Below, in pieces: positions 54,631 through 62,542 of a DNA stretch of 64,000 nt. Source of the stretch: Pseudomonas sp. RSB 5.4 (GTDB lineage: Bacteria; Pseudomonadota; Gammaproteobacteria; Pseudomonadales; Pseudomonadaceae); NCBI RefSeq assembly GCF_037126175.1, contig NZ_CP146986.1:5518501-5582500 (forward strand). The letters are read 5' to 3'. Position 1 is the stretch's first letter. Every line of letters starts with the position of its first letter. The position numbers and the translations under genes are program-made. The notes beneath the pieces were generated by a model. That model saw only the letters and a program-made list of their open reading frames with translations. It made no database searches and was not told where the DNA came from.

Positions 54631-55893
54631 ATGCTCGCCCCCGTACAACTGACTTCCGCCACTCGCCAGAACCTCTGGCGGCTGACGTTCATCCGCACCC
54701 TGGTGCTCGCCGCGCAGGCCGGTTCCGTCGGCCTGGCTTACTGGCTGCAACTGCTGCCGTTGCCGTGGGTGCAACTGGCGATGACCCTTGGCTGCTCGAT
54801 TCTGCTGTGTGTGTTCACCGCCGTGCGCCTGCGTACTTCATGGCCGGTGACTGAACTCGAATACGCCCTGCAACTGGCCTGCGATCTGGTGATCCACAGT
54901 GCGTTGCTGTATTTCTCCGGCGGTTCGACCAACCCGTTCGTTTCCTATTATCTGGTGCCGCTGACCATCGCGGCGGTGACATTGCCATGGCGTTATTCGG
55001 TGATTCTGTCGGGTATTGCGCTGGCGCTGTACACCGTGATGCTCACGCGTTTCTACCCGTTGGAAACTCTGCCGGTGGCCCGCGAGAACCTGCAGATCTA
55101 CGGCATGTGGCTGAGCTTCGCGCTGGCCGCTGCGGTGATCACGTTTTTCGCTGCGCGCATGGCTGAAGAGCTGCGTCGTCAGGAAGAGTTGCGGGCGATT
55201 CGCCGCGAAGAAGGCCTGCGCGATCAGCAGTTGCTGGCCGTCGCCACCCAGGCGGCCGGCGCCGCACATGAGCTCGGCACGCCGCTGGCGACCATGAGCG
55301 TGTTGCTCAAGGAGATGCAGCAGGATCATCCCGACGCGATGTTGCAGGACGATCTGAAGGTGCTGCAGGATCAGGTCAAACTGTGCAAAGAGACCCTGCA
55401 ACAATTGGTGCGCGCCGCCGAGGCCAACCGGCGTATGGCCGTGGAGATGCAGGACGTCACTCAATGGCTCGACGAAGCGCTGAACCGCTGGCACCTGATG
55501 CGTCCGGAAGCCAGTTATCGCTTCCAGCGTCTCGGCCAGGGCAGCGTGCCGCGCATGGCGCCGCCGCCGGATCTGACCCAGGCGCTGCTCAACCTGCTGA
55601 ACAATGCCGCCGACGCTTGCCCGGAAAATCTCCAGGTGACGCTGGACTGGGACGCGGAAACCGTGACCATCAGCATTCGTGACCACGGCGCCGGTGTGCC
55701 GCTGGCCATCGCCGAGCAGATCGGCAAACCGTTTTTTACCACCAAGGGCAAAGGTTTCGGCCTGGGCCTGTTTTTGAGCAAGGCCAGCGTGACACGCGCC
55801 GGCGGCTCAGTGAAACTCTATAGTCATGAGGAAGGCGGCACGCTCACCGAGCTGCGCCTGCCCCACGGCGCCCGAGGAGACCAACATGAGTGA
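54631..55893 (+). CDS. roxS: Redox-sensing histidine kinase RoxS (RegB/PrrB family)
   Basis: A 420-residue sensor kinase with about six N-terminal membrane helices. It carries the RegB quinone-binding signature GGSTNPFVSYYLVPLT (residues 97-112), the H-box with H213 (QAAGAAHELGTPLATM) and the ATPase boxes NLLNNAADA, DHGAGVP and GKGFGLGLFL. RegB kinases read the redox state of the quinone pool and govern respiratory-chain genes; in pseudomonads RoxSR tunes terminal oxidases and cyanide tolerance. ATG at 54631 has AGGAGAG upstream. It overlaps roxR. Confidence 0.94.
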   Translation: MLAPVQLTSATRQNLWRLTFIRTLVLAAQAGSVGLAYWLQLLPLPWVQLAMTLGCSILLCVFTAVRLRTSWPVTELEYALQLACDLVIHSALLYFSGGSTNPFVSYYLVPLTIAAVTLPWRYSVILSGIALALYTVMLTRFYPLETLPVARENLQIYGMWLSFALAAAVITFFAARMAEELRRQEELRAIRREEGLRDQQLLAVATQAAGAAHELGTPLATMSVLLKEMQQDHPDAMLQDDLKVLQDQVKLCKETLQQLVRAAEANRRMAVEMQDVTQWLDEALNRWHLMRPEASYRFQRLGQGSVPRMAPPPDLTQALLNLLNNAADACPENLQVTLDWDAETVTISIRDHGAGVPLAIAEQIGKPFFTTKGKGFGLGLFLSKASVTRAGGSVKLYSHEEGGTLTELRLPHGARGDQHE

Positions 55894-56446
55894 CGAAATC
55901 CAAGTCGAAGGCGAAGAACTGCCGCATTTGCTGCTGGTCGACGACGACGCGACCTTCACCCGAGTGATGGCCCGTGCCATGGCCCGTCGTGGCTTTCGCG
56001 TCAGCACCGCCGGTTCCGCCGAGGAAGGCCTGACCATCGCCCAGGCCGACCTGCCGGACTATGCCGCGCTGGACCTGAAAATGGACGGCGACTCCGGCCT
56101 GGTGCTGCTGCCCAAGCTGCTGGAACTGGATCCGGAAATGCGCGTGGTGATCCTCACCGGTTATTCGAGCATTGCCACCGCGGTCGAAGCGATCAAGCGC
56201 GGCGCCTGCAACTACCTGTGCAAACCGGCCGACGCCGACGACGTACTGGCCGCGCTGCTCTCCGAGCACGCCGACCTCGACAGCCTGGTGCCGGAAAACC
56301 CGATGTCGGTTGACCGTCTGCAGTGGGAGCACATCCAGCGTGTGCTGACCGAACACGAAGGCAACATTTCCGCCACTGCCCGCGCCCTGGGCATGCACCG
56401 CCGCACCCTGCAGCGCAAACTGCAGAAGCGCCCGGTTCGTCGCTGA
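55886..56446 (+). CDS. roxR: Response regulator RoxR (RegA/PrrA family)
   Basis: A 186-residue response regulator. The receiver domain has the acidic pocket VDDD (19-21) and phospho-acceptor D63 (ALDLKMDG). The C-terminal Fis-type helix-turn-helix (GNISATARALGMHRRTLQRK) is the RegA DNA-binding domain, invariant in the family. It begins inside the roxS coding end (8 bp overlap), with GAGGAGA as ribosome site, so stoichiometric expression is likely. Confidence 0.95.
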   Translation: MSDEIQVEGEELPHLLLVDDDATFTRVMARAMARRGFRVSTAGSAEEGLTIAQADLPDYAALDLKMDGDSGLVLLPKLLELDPEMRVVILTGYSSIATAVEAIKRGACNYLCKPADADDVLAALLSEHADLDSLVPENPMSVDRLQWEHIQRVLTEHEGNISATARALGMHRRTLQRKLQKRPVRR

Positions 56447-56542
56447 ACCTGCGCTGAACGGCCATCGCCAGCTCTCGCGATAACGCGCACCGATCAACTA
56501 TGATCGGTGCGTGTCTGTTCTTTTCTTTATCGAGCCTTTTCC

Positions 56543-58270
56543 ATGAATCAGAACGCTGAATATTCCGCGGTCAACGATGCTGTGCGCGGGCAGTTTTTTC
56601 GCAAGGTGTGGGCGATCATCACGCCTTACTGGCGCAGCGAAGAGAAGGGCAAGGCCTGGACGCTGCTGATTGCGGTGATCGCGCTCTCGTTGCTGAGCGT
56701 GGGCATCTCGGTGTGGTTCAACACCTGGTACAAGGACTTCTACAACGCCCTGCAAAAGAAGGATGAAGCGGCGTTCTGGCGCTTGATTCTGTACTTTTGC
56801 GGCATTGCGGCCGTGGCGATTATCGGCGCCGTGTACAGGCTCTATCTGACCCAGATGCTGACGATTCGCTGGCGGGCCTGGCTTACCGAAAAACATTTCT
56901 CCCGTTGGCTTGCCGACAAGAATTACTACCAGCTGGAGCAGGGCGGTTACACCGATAACCCGGACCAGCGGATTTCCGAAGACCTCAACAACTTCACCTC
57001 CAATACCCTTGAGCTGGGGATCGGCCTGCTGCGCAATATCGTCAGCCTGGTGTCGTTCTCGATCATTTTGTGGGGCGTGTCGGGCAGCATCGAAGTCTAT
57101 GGCATCACCATTCCCGGCTACATGTTCTGGTGCGTGCTGGTCTACGCCGTGGTGGGCAGCTGGCTGACGCACTTGATCGGTCGTCGCTTGATCGGCCTGA
57201 ACAACCAACAACAACGCTTTGAAGCCGACCTGCGTTTTTCCATGGTGCGGATTCGCGAAAATGCCGAGAGCATTGCGTTGTACAACGGCGAACCGAATGA
57301 AAACCGTCGCTTGAGCGGCCGTTTCGGCAATGTCTGGCACAACTTCTGGGACATCATGAAAGTGTCCAAGCGCCTGACATTCTTCACCGCCGGTTACAGC
57401 CAGGCGGCCATCATCTTCCCCTTTATCGTGGCCTCGCCGCGTTACCTCGCCGGCAAGATCGAACTCGGTGAGCTGATGCAGATCAGCTCGGCATTCGGCA
57501 ACGTCCAGGAGAGCTTCAGCTGGTTCATCAGCGCTTACCAGAGCCTCGCGTCCTGGCGCGCCACCTGCGATCGTCTGCTGAGTTTCCGGCAGGCCATGAC
57601 CGATAACGAAGAGCGCATCCCAGCCATCGACGTGCAGAATCAGGGCCGTGAGTTGAAAGTGCATAACCTCGGTCTGGATCTGGCCGACGGTCGTCACCTG
57701 TTGACCAATGCCGACATGACGGTGGAGCCGGGCGAGCGGGTGATGCTCAGCGGCCGCTCCGGCAGCGGTAAATCGACCCTGCTGCGGGCGATGGGGCACT
57801 TGTGGCCGGCGGGCCACGGCAACATCCGCTTGCCGGCGGCGCGTTATCTGTTCCTGCCGCAGAAGCCGTATCTGCCGATCGGCACCCTGCGCGAGGCGTT
57901 GAGTTATCCACAACCGGGCGACACCTACGCGCCGGAGCGCTACGTCGAGGTGCTGGAAATCTGCCGACTGCCGCATCTGGTCGCACGTCTGGACGAAGCC
58001 AATCACTGGCAGCGCATGCTGTCACCGGGTGAACAGCAACGTCTGGCCTTCGCCCGCGCCATGCTTTACGCACCGCAATGGCTGTATATGGACGAAGCGA
58101 CGTCGGCGATGGATGAAGAGGATGAAGCGACGCTGTATCAGGCGCTGATCGATCAGTTACCGGGGCTGAGCATCGTTAGCGTCGGCCACCGCAGCAGCCT
58201 CAAGCGTTTCCATCCACGCCATGTGCGCATCGACAGCGGGCATCTGGTGGAGCAGGCCGTGACCGCCTGA
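56543..58270 (+). CDS. ABC transporter with fused permease and ATPase (SbmA/BacA-YddA type)
   Basis: A 575-residue protein with an N-terminal SbmA/BacA-like membrane domain (about six segments; NYYQLEQGGYTDNPDQRISED is the family-diagnostic motif). A C-terminal ATPase domain follows: Walker A SGRSGSGKST, signature LSPGEQQR and Walker B WLYMDEATSAMDEE. It probably acts as a homodimer in the inner membrane. Relatives handle peptides or cobalamin-like compounds; the substrate here is unknown. The ATG at 56543 lacks a strong ribosome site. It follows roxSR by about 95 bases. Confidence 0.9.
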   Translation: MNQNAEYSAVNDAVRGQFFRKVWAIITPYWRSEEKGKAWTLLIAVIALSLLSVGISVWFNTWYKDFYNALQKKDEAAFWRLILYFCGIAAVAIIGAVYRLYLTQMLTIRWRAWLTEKHFSRWLADKNYYQLEQGGYTDNPDQRISEDLNNFTSNTLELGIGLLRNIVSLVSFSIILWGVSGSIEVYGITIPGYMFWCVLVYAVVGSWLTHLIGRRLIGLNNQQQRFEADLRFSMVRIRENAESIALYNGEPNENRRLSGRFGNVWHNFWDIMKVSKRLTFFTAGYSQAAIIFPFIVASPRYLAGKIELGELMQISSAFGNVQESFSWFISAYQSLASWRATCDRLLSFRQAMTDNEERIPAIDVQNQGRELKVHNLGLDLADGRHLLTNADMTVEPGERVMLSGRSGSGKSTLLRAMGHLWPAGHGNIRLPAARYLFLPQKPYLPIGTLREALSYPQPGDTYAPERYVEVLEICRLPHLVARLDEANHWQRMLSPGEQQRLAFARAMLYAPQWLYMDEATSAMDEEDEATLYQALIDQLPGLSIVSVGHRSSLKRFHPRHVRIDSGHLVEQAVTA

Positions 58271-58281
58271 TCACCACCATT

Positions 58282-58380
58282 CCCCAGTGGGAGCGGGCTT
58301 GCTCGCGAAGGCGTCCATTCAGTCGACAAATCGGTTGCCTGACACACCGCCTTCGCGAGCAAGCCCGCTCCCACTGGGGG
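58282..58380. repeat. REPIN
   Basis: CCCCAGTGGGAGCGGGCTTG-CTCGCGAAGGCG and its reverse complement flank a variable centre after the ABC transporter gene. Confidence 0.88.
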
Positions 58381-58393
58381 GTACGCGTGGTAA

Positions 58394-58406
58394 GTGATCG
58401 TACAAC
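58394..58406. promoter_or_regulatory. Candidate FadR-type operator upstream of the regulator gene
   Basis: GTGATCGTACAAC lies about 55 bases before the regulator ATG. Twelve of 13 positions recur, inverted, in the kdgD promoter at 61492-61504 (GTCATCGTACAAC on the minus strand). The shared core GTACAAC and the location suggest autoregulation. Confidence 0.6.
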
Positions 58407-58458
58407 CCGCCTGCGCTATGATGCCCACCAAGCCGAATTTCGAGACCAGACGTAGACC

Positions 58459-59205
58459 ATGGAAAACCCGATCGACACCCCACGCCTCCCGCGCAAGCGC
58501 CGCAGCCTCGCCCAGGAGCTGGTGACGGTGCTGACCGAGCAGATCCGCGACGGTCTGCTCAAGCGCGGCGACAAGCTGCCCACCGAGTCGGCGATCATGC
58601 AGGAACATGGCGTCAGCCGCACCGTGGTGCGTGAGGCGATTTCCCGCTTGCAGGCCGCTGGCCAGGTGGAAACCCGCCATGGCATCGGCACGTTTGTGCT
58701 GGACACGCCGAGCCCCAGCGGTTTTCGCATCGACCCGGCGACGGTCGTCACGTTGCGTGATGTGCTGGCGATTCTCGAATTGCGCATCAGCCTGGAAGTG
58801 GAGTCCGCCGGCCTCGCCGCGCAACGCCGCAGCCCCGAACAACTGGCAACCATGCGCGCCGCCCTCGATGCGCTGAACGACAGCGTGGCCCACGCCAGCG
58901 ATGCGGTGGCCTCGGACTTCGCTTTCCACCTGGAAATCGCTCTGTCCACCGGCAACCGCTACTTCACCGACATCATGACCCACCTGGGCACCAGCATCAT
59001 TCCGCGTACACGGCTGAATTCGGCGCGCCTTGCGCATGACGATCAGCAGCACTACATGAACCGCCTGAGCCGCGAGCACGAGGAAATCTACGAAGCGATT
59101 GCCCGCCAGGATGCCGATGCGGCGCGGGCGGCGATGCGTCTGCATTTGACCAACAGCCGCGAGAGACTGCGCCAGGCCCATGAAGAGGCGCAGGCGCAGG
59201 GGTGA
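58459..59205 (+). CDS. FadR-subfamily GntR transcriptional regulator
   Basis: A 248-residue regulator with an N-terminal winged helix (KLPTESAIMQEHGVSRTVVREAI) and an all-helical FadR C-terminal domain (EHEEIYEAIARQDADAARAAMRLHL with conserved histidines). The proximity of kdgD and the shared operator-like motif suggest that it controls glucarate/galactarate catabolism, probably as a repressor relieved by a sugar acid. The effector is an inference. Confidence 0.9.
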   Translation: MENPIDTPRLPRKRRSLAQELVTVLTEQIRDGLLKRGDKLPTESAIMQEHGVSRTVVREAISRLQAAGQVETRHGIGTFVLDTPSPSGFRIDPATVVTLRDVLAILELRISLEVESAGLAAQRRSPEQLATMRAALDALNDSVAHASDAVASDFAFHLEIALSTGNRYFTDIMTHLGTSIIPRTRLNSARLAHDDQQHYMNRLSREHEEIYEAIARQDADAARAAMRLHLTNSRERLRQAHEEAQAQG

Positions 59206-59209
59206 AAGG

Positions 59210-59563
59210 TTACAGCTCCAGTTTAATGTGCAGAGTCGGTGATTTCTCAGGCTCCTGATTGAGACGTTTAGTGATGTAGTGGAGATCGGCAGTCGCTTCG
59301 GGAGTCAGTTTCTTTTCAAAAACATCTTTGGGGATTGAGAAAGTGATTTGCATTCCTAACTCGGGCGCAGTCAGTACGTGATGGTGTTGCCACGTGGTAC
59401 CGGAGGTGGTCACTACATGAAAAGTAATTCCGTCACCGACAGATGCATGAGGGTAGGGCGGCACTTCTCCGTGGGCATCTCCCGTCAGTTTGCCAACATA
59501 AAGTTTTCCGTCTTCTGCTTCCCTGAGACTTGGCGCAGCCAAAGCTTTAGCTTGTGCAGTCAT
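59210..59563 (-). CDS. Hypothetical beta-rich protein
   Basis: A 117-residue protein without signal peptide or membrane segment. A central block (VPPYPHASVGDGITFHVVTT, TWQHHHVLT) resembles the short 'PYP-x-VGD-x-(I/V)-x-F' modules repeated in large pseudomonad surface proteins, here as a single unit; this is recall, not alignment. The ATG at 59563 has GGAG seven bases upstream. It is convergent with the regulator gene, four bases apart. Function unknown. Confidence 0.65.
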   Translation of the reverse strand: MTAQAKALAAPSLREAEDGKLYVGKLTGDAHGEVPPYPHASVGDGITFHVVTTSGTTWQHHHVLTAPELGMQITFSIPKDVFEKKLTPEATADLHYITKRLNQEPEKSPTLHIKLEL

Positions 59564-59751
59564 GATCAAACTCCGTTTCAATATCCATCAAACCGTTCAA
59601 GGCACGCTGATTACGGCGTTACCTGGCGGAGCCGGTTCGTTAACTCCTTGAACATTGAAGCCGGAAGCGGATTACGCCGGCACCTGTAAGAAATACCAGT
59701 CTCGACGAACGGTCGTAATCACTCGAGGTTTGCGCTATCGGAAAAACTGCC

Positions 59752-59817
59752 ATCGCGAGCAAGCCCGCGCCCACTCTGGAATGCATTTCAACTGTGGGAG
59801 CGGGCTTGCTCGCGAAG
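59752..59817. repeat. REPIN, compact
   Basis: ATCGCGAGCAAGCCCGCGCCCAC and GTGGGAGCGGGCTTGCTCGCG face each other, separated by about 20 bases. It lies between two minus-strand genes and no terminator is seen there. Confidence 0.8.
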
Positions 59818-59829
59818 GGGCCGGTGAAT

Positions 59830-60018
59830 TCAGCGCGGCAATATCGAGCGATCCACCCTCACCGCCAGTTTCGCTTTACCCGGCTTGGCAGCAAACGCCA
59901 CTTCGCCTGATTGATCCACAACCCCCCGCGCAATCGGCTTGCCATCGGCCAGCAACTCCAGCGGCGCACCTTGCAGCGATTGCCCCGACGCCAGTTCCAG
60001 TTTCAATTTGATCGTCAT
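59830..60018 (-). CDS. Small hypothetical protein downstream of the phospholipase-like gene
   Basis: A 62-residue protein (MTIKLKLELASGQSLQGAPL to SILPR), beta-rich and resembling a single Ig-like or carboxypeptidase-regulatory-like fold. ATG at 60018 follows AAGGAG at seven bases. It starts 12 bases after the phospholipase-like gene and is probably co-transcribed. No signal peptide. It could be a partner or immunity protein; there is no direct evidence. Confidence 0.65.
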   Translation of the reverse strand: MTIKLKLELASGQSLQGAPLELLADGKPIARGVVDQSGEVAFAAKPGKAKLAVRVDRSILPR

Positions 60019-60029
60019 GCCCATTCTCC

Positions 60030-61334
60030 TTAATTGACGTTGCCGCTCGGGTGATAGTCCTTGAGCAGCAGGTAGGTGCTCCAGCCCCACCAGTTGTCGA
60101 CGGTGGCGGTGTCGTTGAGGTTGTTCACATCTTTGCGGCGCAAGACTTTGCCGCCCTCGACGCGGAACAGCGGCGCGAAGTTATTGGAAATATTCAGCAC
60201 CGCCGTCAGGTCGGGCACGCGTTGCAGTGCGGCGAATGTGGACGGGGCGGGCAGCGTGCCGCTCAAGTAAGCGGCAAACACCTCATCCGCCGAGGCCTGC
60301 ACCGCCAGATTGACCTGGGTGCGGTTGTCCGCGTCGCTGGCTTCGAAGTAGCGCTTGTCGCCGTACGCGCGCCATTGATCGCCATGGGCGTTACCCACCT
60401 TGAGGCCGAATTTGCTGTCCTCGTCGTGCATGAAACGGGTGATCAGTGAACCCAGATCGCTCGGGGTCACCACCGCGGCAAGCTCCTTGCGCGGTACTCG
60501 CAAGTGGCCGGATGAGAACAGGTCGGTGAGGAAGTGGTCGGCAAACGCGTTCATCGCGTAGGCGCGCTCCGTTTGCTGTTTATCCTGACTGGCGCGGGCG
60601 GCGATGGCGGTTTGCAGGGCGGCGGTGTGACCGGCGATATAGGCCAGTCTTGCCCATTCGCCGAAGTGGTCGGCGTTGTTCGCCGCCAGTTTCAGATAAC
60701 GCCCGAGCGGGATCAGCGCGGAGACGAAACTGCCGCCACCGGTGATCCTGTTCCACTCTTCGGACAACGTATCTCCCAGTGCGTCGTAGGCTTCGTGCGC
60801 CGGTTTACCGTCCTGGATCGCTTGTTTAACCGCGTCGATCTCTTTTTGCATGACCGCGAGAATCTGCGTGGCCTCGGCGCGCGAGGCCGGGAGTACTGCG
60901 AGGGAGTCGAAGGCGGCATTGAACCGGTTCAGGCGATCGGCCGGGGTCGCACCTTCGTTGATCGGTCGATCAACCACGCCGTAGAAATCACCGCCCAGCG
61001 CCAGCACCTGACCGTAGGTCAGCGCGAGGCCGTTGGGCAGGTGCAAGGGCACGTTTTGCGCGCGGATCGGTTCAGCGTTTTCAGCAAGGCGCAGCAGGGT
61101 GTTGTCGCCGATGGCCGTGTGCTCGCCACCTTCGAAGCGCAGTTTGGGCTTGCCTTTGAGGGTGTTGCCGGGCGGGGCGCTTAGCGGTTCGACATCGCTG
61201 TGGGCGTCGGCGATGTGCAACACCAGATGCGGATTGTCGGCGCTGAAGTGGATGCCGTTTTCCGTGAAAAGATCATCGAAACGAGCGATCAGCGGTTTGG
61301 GTCTTTCCTGTGGTTTTGGGTGCGGTCCGGACAT
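60030..61334 (-). CDS. Zinc-dependent phospholipase C-like protein behind a LexA box
   Basis: A 434-residue protein. The central block RAYAMNAFADHFLTDLFSSGH has the His-x-x-x-Asp ... Ser-x-Gly-His spacing of zinc-dependent phospholipase C (alpha-toxin type) enzymes, and other histidines (HFGEWARLAYIAGHTAAL) fit a metal site. It begins MSGPHPKPQERPKPLIARFDD and lacks a signal peptide, so export would need lysis or another route. P. fluorescens is known to make an unusual phosphatidylcholine-hydrolysing phospholipase C. The LexA box at 61375-61390 lies 40 bases upstream. Family assignment is by motif only. Confidence 0.7.
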   Translation of the reverse strand: MSGPHPKPQERPKPLIARFDDLFTENGIHFSADNPHLVLHIADAHSDVEPLSAPPGNTLKGKPKLRFEGGEHTAIGDNTLLRLAENAEPIRAQNVPLHLPNGLALTYGQVLALGGDFYGVVDRPINEGATPADRLNRFNAAFDSLAVLPASRAEATQILAVMQKEIDAVKQAIQDGKPAHEAYDALGDTLSEEWNRITGGGSFVSALIPLGRYLKLAANNADHFGEWARLAYIAGHTAALQTAIAARASQDKQQTERAYAMNAFADHFLTDLFSSGHLRVPRKELAAVVTPSDLGSLITRFMHDEDSKFGLKVGNAHGDQWRAYGDKRYFEASDADNRTQVNLAVQASADEVFAAYLSGTLPAPSTFAALQRVPDLTAVLNISNNFAPLFRVEGGKVLRRKDVNNLNDTATVDNWWGWSTYLLLKDYHPSGNVN

Positions 61335-61374
61335 TTCTTGCTCCTTGATATGCCGTCGATGGATTTATTTTTAA

Positions 61375-61390
61375 CTGTATGGATATACAG
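61375..61390. promoter_or_regulatory. LexA (SOS) box
   Basis: CTGTATGGATATACAG fits CTGT-N8-ACAG, with nearly palindromic inner bases. On the minus strand it follows TTGACG (61426-61421), a 16-base gap and TAGGCT, so it would cover the start of transcription of the phospholipase-like gene. Confidence 0.82.
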
Positions 61391-61420
61391 CCTAATCGAG
61401 CCTAGACCAGATTTTTCCTA

Positions 61421-61426
61421 CGTCAA
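61421..61426 (-). promoter_or_regulatory. Candidate -35 of the phospholipase-like gene
   Basis: TTGACG on the minus strand, with TAGGCT (61404-61399) as a possible -10 after 16 bases. The LexA box begins nine bases further on. Confidence 0.5.
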
Positions 61427-61489
61427 GAAGGGATCTTGTCCGACAAAAAGCGTGGGGCAACGATGAAATGCAGTTGACGGTTGTCTTTT

Positions 61490-61513
61490 AAGTTGTACGA
61501 TGACCTACAACTT
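61490..61513. promoter_or_regulatory. Operator palindrome in the kdgD promoter
   Basis: AAGTTGTA-N8-TACAACTT is a perfect 8-bp inverted repeat about 60 bases before kdgD. It contains GTTGTACGATGAC (61492-61504), the inverse of the motif upstream of the FadR-type regulator gene. TTGACG at 61474-61479 could be the -35. Confidence 0.65.
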
Positions 61514-61571
61514 CAGCGCTGGCTGAATCATAAAACTCACAAAAAATGTTGCTACCCAGGGTGTTCGAAAA

Positions 61572-62483
61572 ATGAATCCACAAGAACTGAAGTCCATCCT
61601 CTCCGCCGGTCTGTTGTCGTTCCCGGTCACCGATTTCAACGCCCAGGGCGATTTCAACCGCGCCGGCTACATCAAGCGTCTGGAATGGCTGGCCCCGTAT
61701 GGCGCTTCGGCACTGTTCGCCGCCGGTGGCACCGGTGAGTTCTTCTCCCTGGCAGCCAGCGAATACTCGGAGATCATCAAGACTGCGGTCGATACCTGCG
61801 CCAGCAGCGTGCCGATTCTGGCCGGTGTCGGCGGTTCGACCCGTCAGGCCATCGAATACGCACAGGAAGCCGAGCGTCTGGGCGCCAAAGGCCTGTTGCT
61901 GCTGCCGCACTACCTGACCGAAGCGAGTCAGGACGGCGTTGCCGCCCACGTTGAAGCCGTGTGCAAATCGGTGAGCATCGGTGTGGTGGTCTACAACCGC
62001 AACGTCTGCCGCCTGAACGCGGCGCTGCTGGAACGTCTGGCCGAGCGCTGCCCGAACCTGATCGGCTACAAGGACGGTCTGGGCGATATCGAGTTGATGG
62101 TGTCGATCCGTCGTCGCCTCGGCGATCGCTTCAGCTACCTCGGCGGCCTGCCGACCGCTGAAGTCTACGCCGCCGCCTACAAGGCGCTGGGCGTGCCGGT
62201 TTACTCGTCGGCGGTGTTCAACTTCATTCCGAAAACCGCGATGGATTTCTACCACGCGATTGCCCGCGACGATCACGCCACCGTCGGCAAAATCATCGAC
62301 GACTTCTTCCTGCCGTACCTCGACATCCGCAACCGCAAAGCCGGTTACGCCGTGAGCATCGTCAAGGCCGGGGCCAAGATTGCCGGCTATGACGCAGGCC
62401 CGGTGCGGGCGCCGCTGACCGACCTGACCGGCGAAGAATTCGAAATGCTCGCCGCGCTGATCGACAAGCAAGGCGCGCAATAA
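61572..62483 (+). CDS. kdgD: 5-dehydro-4-deoxyglucarate dehydratase
   Basis: Converts 5-keto-4-deoxyglucarate to 2-ketoglutarate semialdehyde, CO2 and water in the glucarate/galactarate pathway. The 303-residue DapA-superfamily barrel has GGTGEFFSL (52-60, carboxylate-binding), Y141 and the Schiff-base K167 (IGYKDGLGD). The ATG at 61572 lacks a strong ribosome site. The next gene supplies the enzyme for its product. Confidence 0.95.
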   Translation: MNPQELKSILSAGLLSFPVTDFNAQGDFNRAGYIKRLEWLAPYGASALFAAGGTGEFFSLAASEYSEIIKTAVDTCASSVPILAGVGGSTRQAIEYAQEAERLGAKGLLLLPHYLTEASQDGVAAHVEAVCKSVSIGVVVYNRNVCRLNAALLERLAERCPNLIGYKDGLGDIELMVSIRRRLGDRFSYLGGLPTAEVYAAAYKALGVPVYSSAVFNFIPKTAMDFYHAIARDDHATVGKIIDDFFLPYLDIRNRKAGYAVSIVKAGAKIAGYDAGPVRAPLTDLTGEEFEMLAALIDKQGAQ

Positions 62484-62496
62484 ACACGGACCCACA

Positions 62497-62523
62497 AGGC
62501 CGCTGAGCAATCAGCGGCTTTTG
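62497..62523 (+). terminator. Terminator-like hairpin between kdgD and the dehydrogenase gene
   Basis: GCCGCTGA-GCAA-TCAGCGGC followed by TTTTG. It may attenuate rather than end transcription, since the next gene starts 20 bases later with a good ribosome site. Confidence 0.65.
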
Positions 62524-62542
62524 CGTAGAGAGGAGAATTTCT

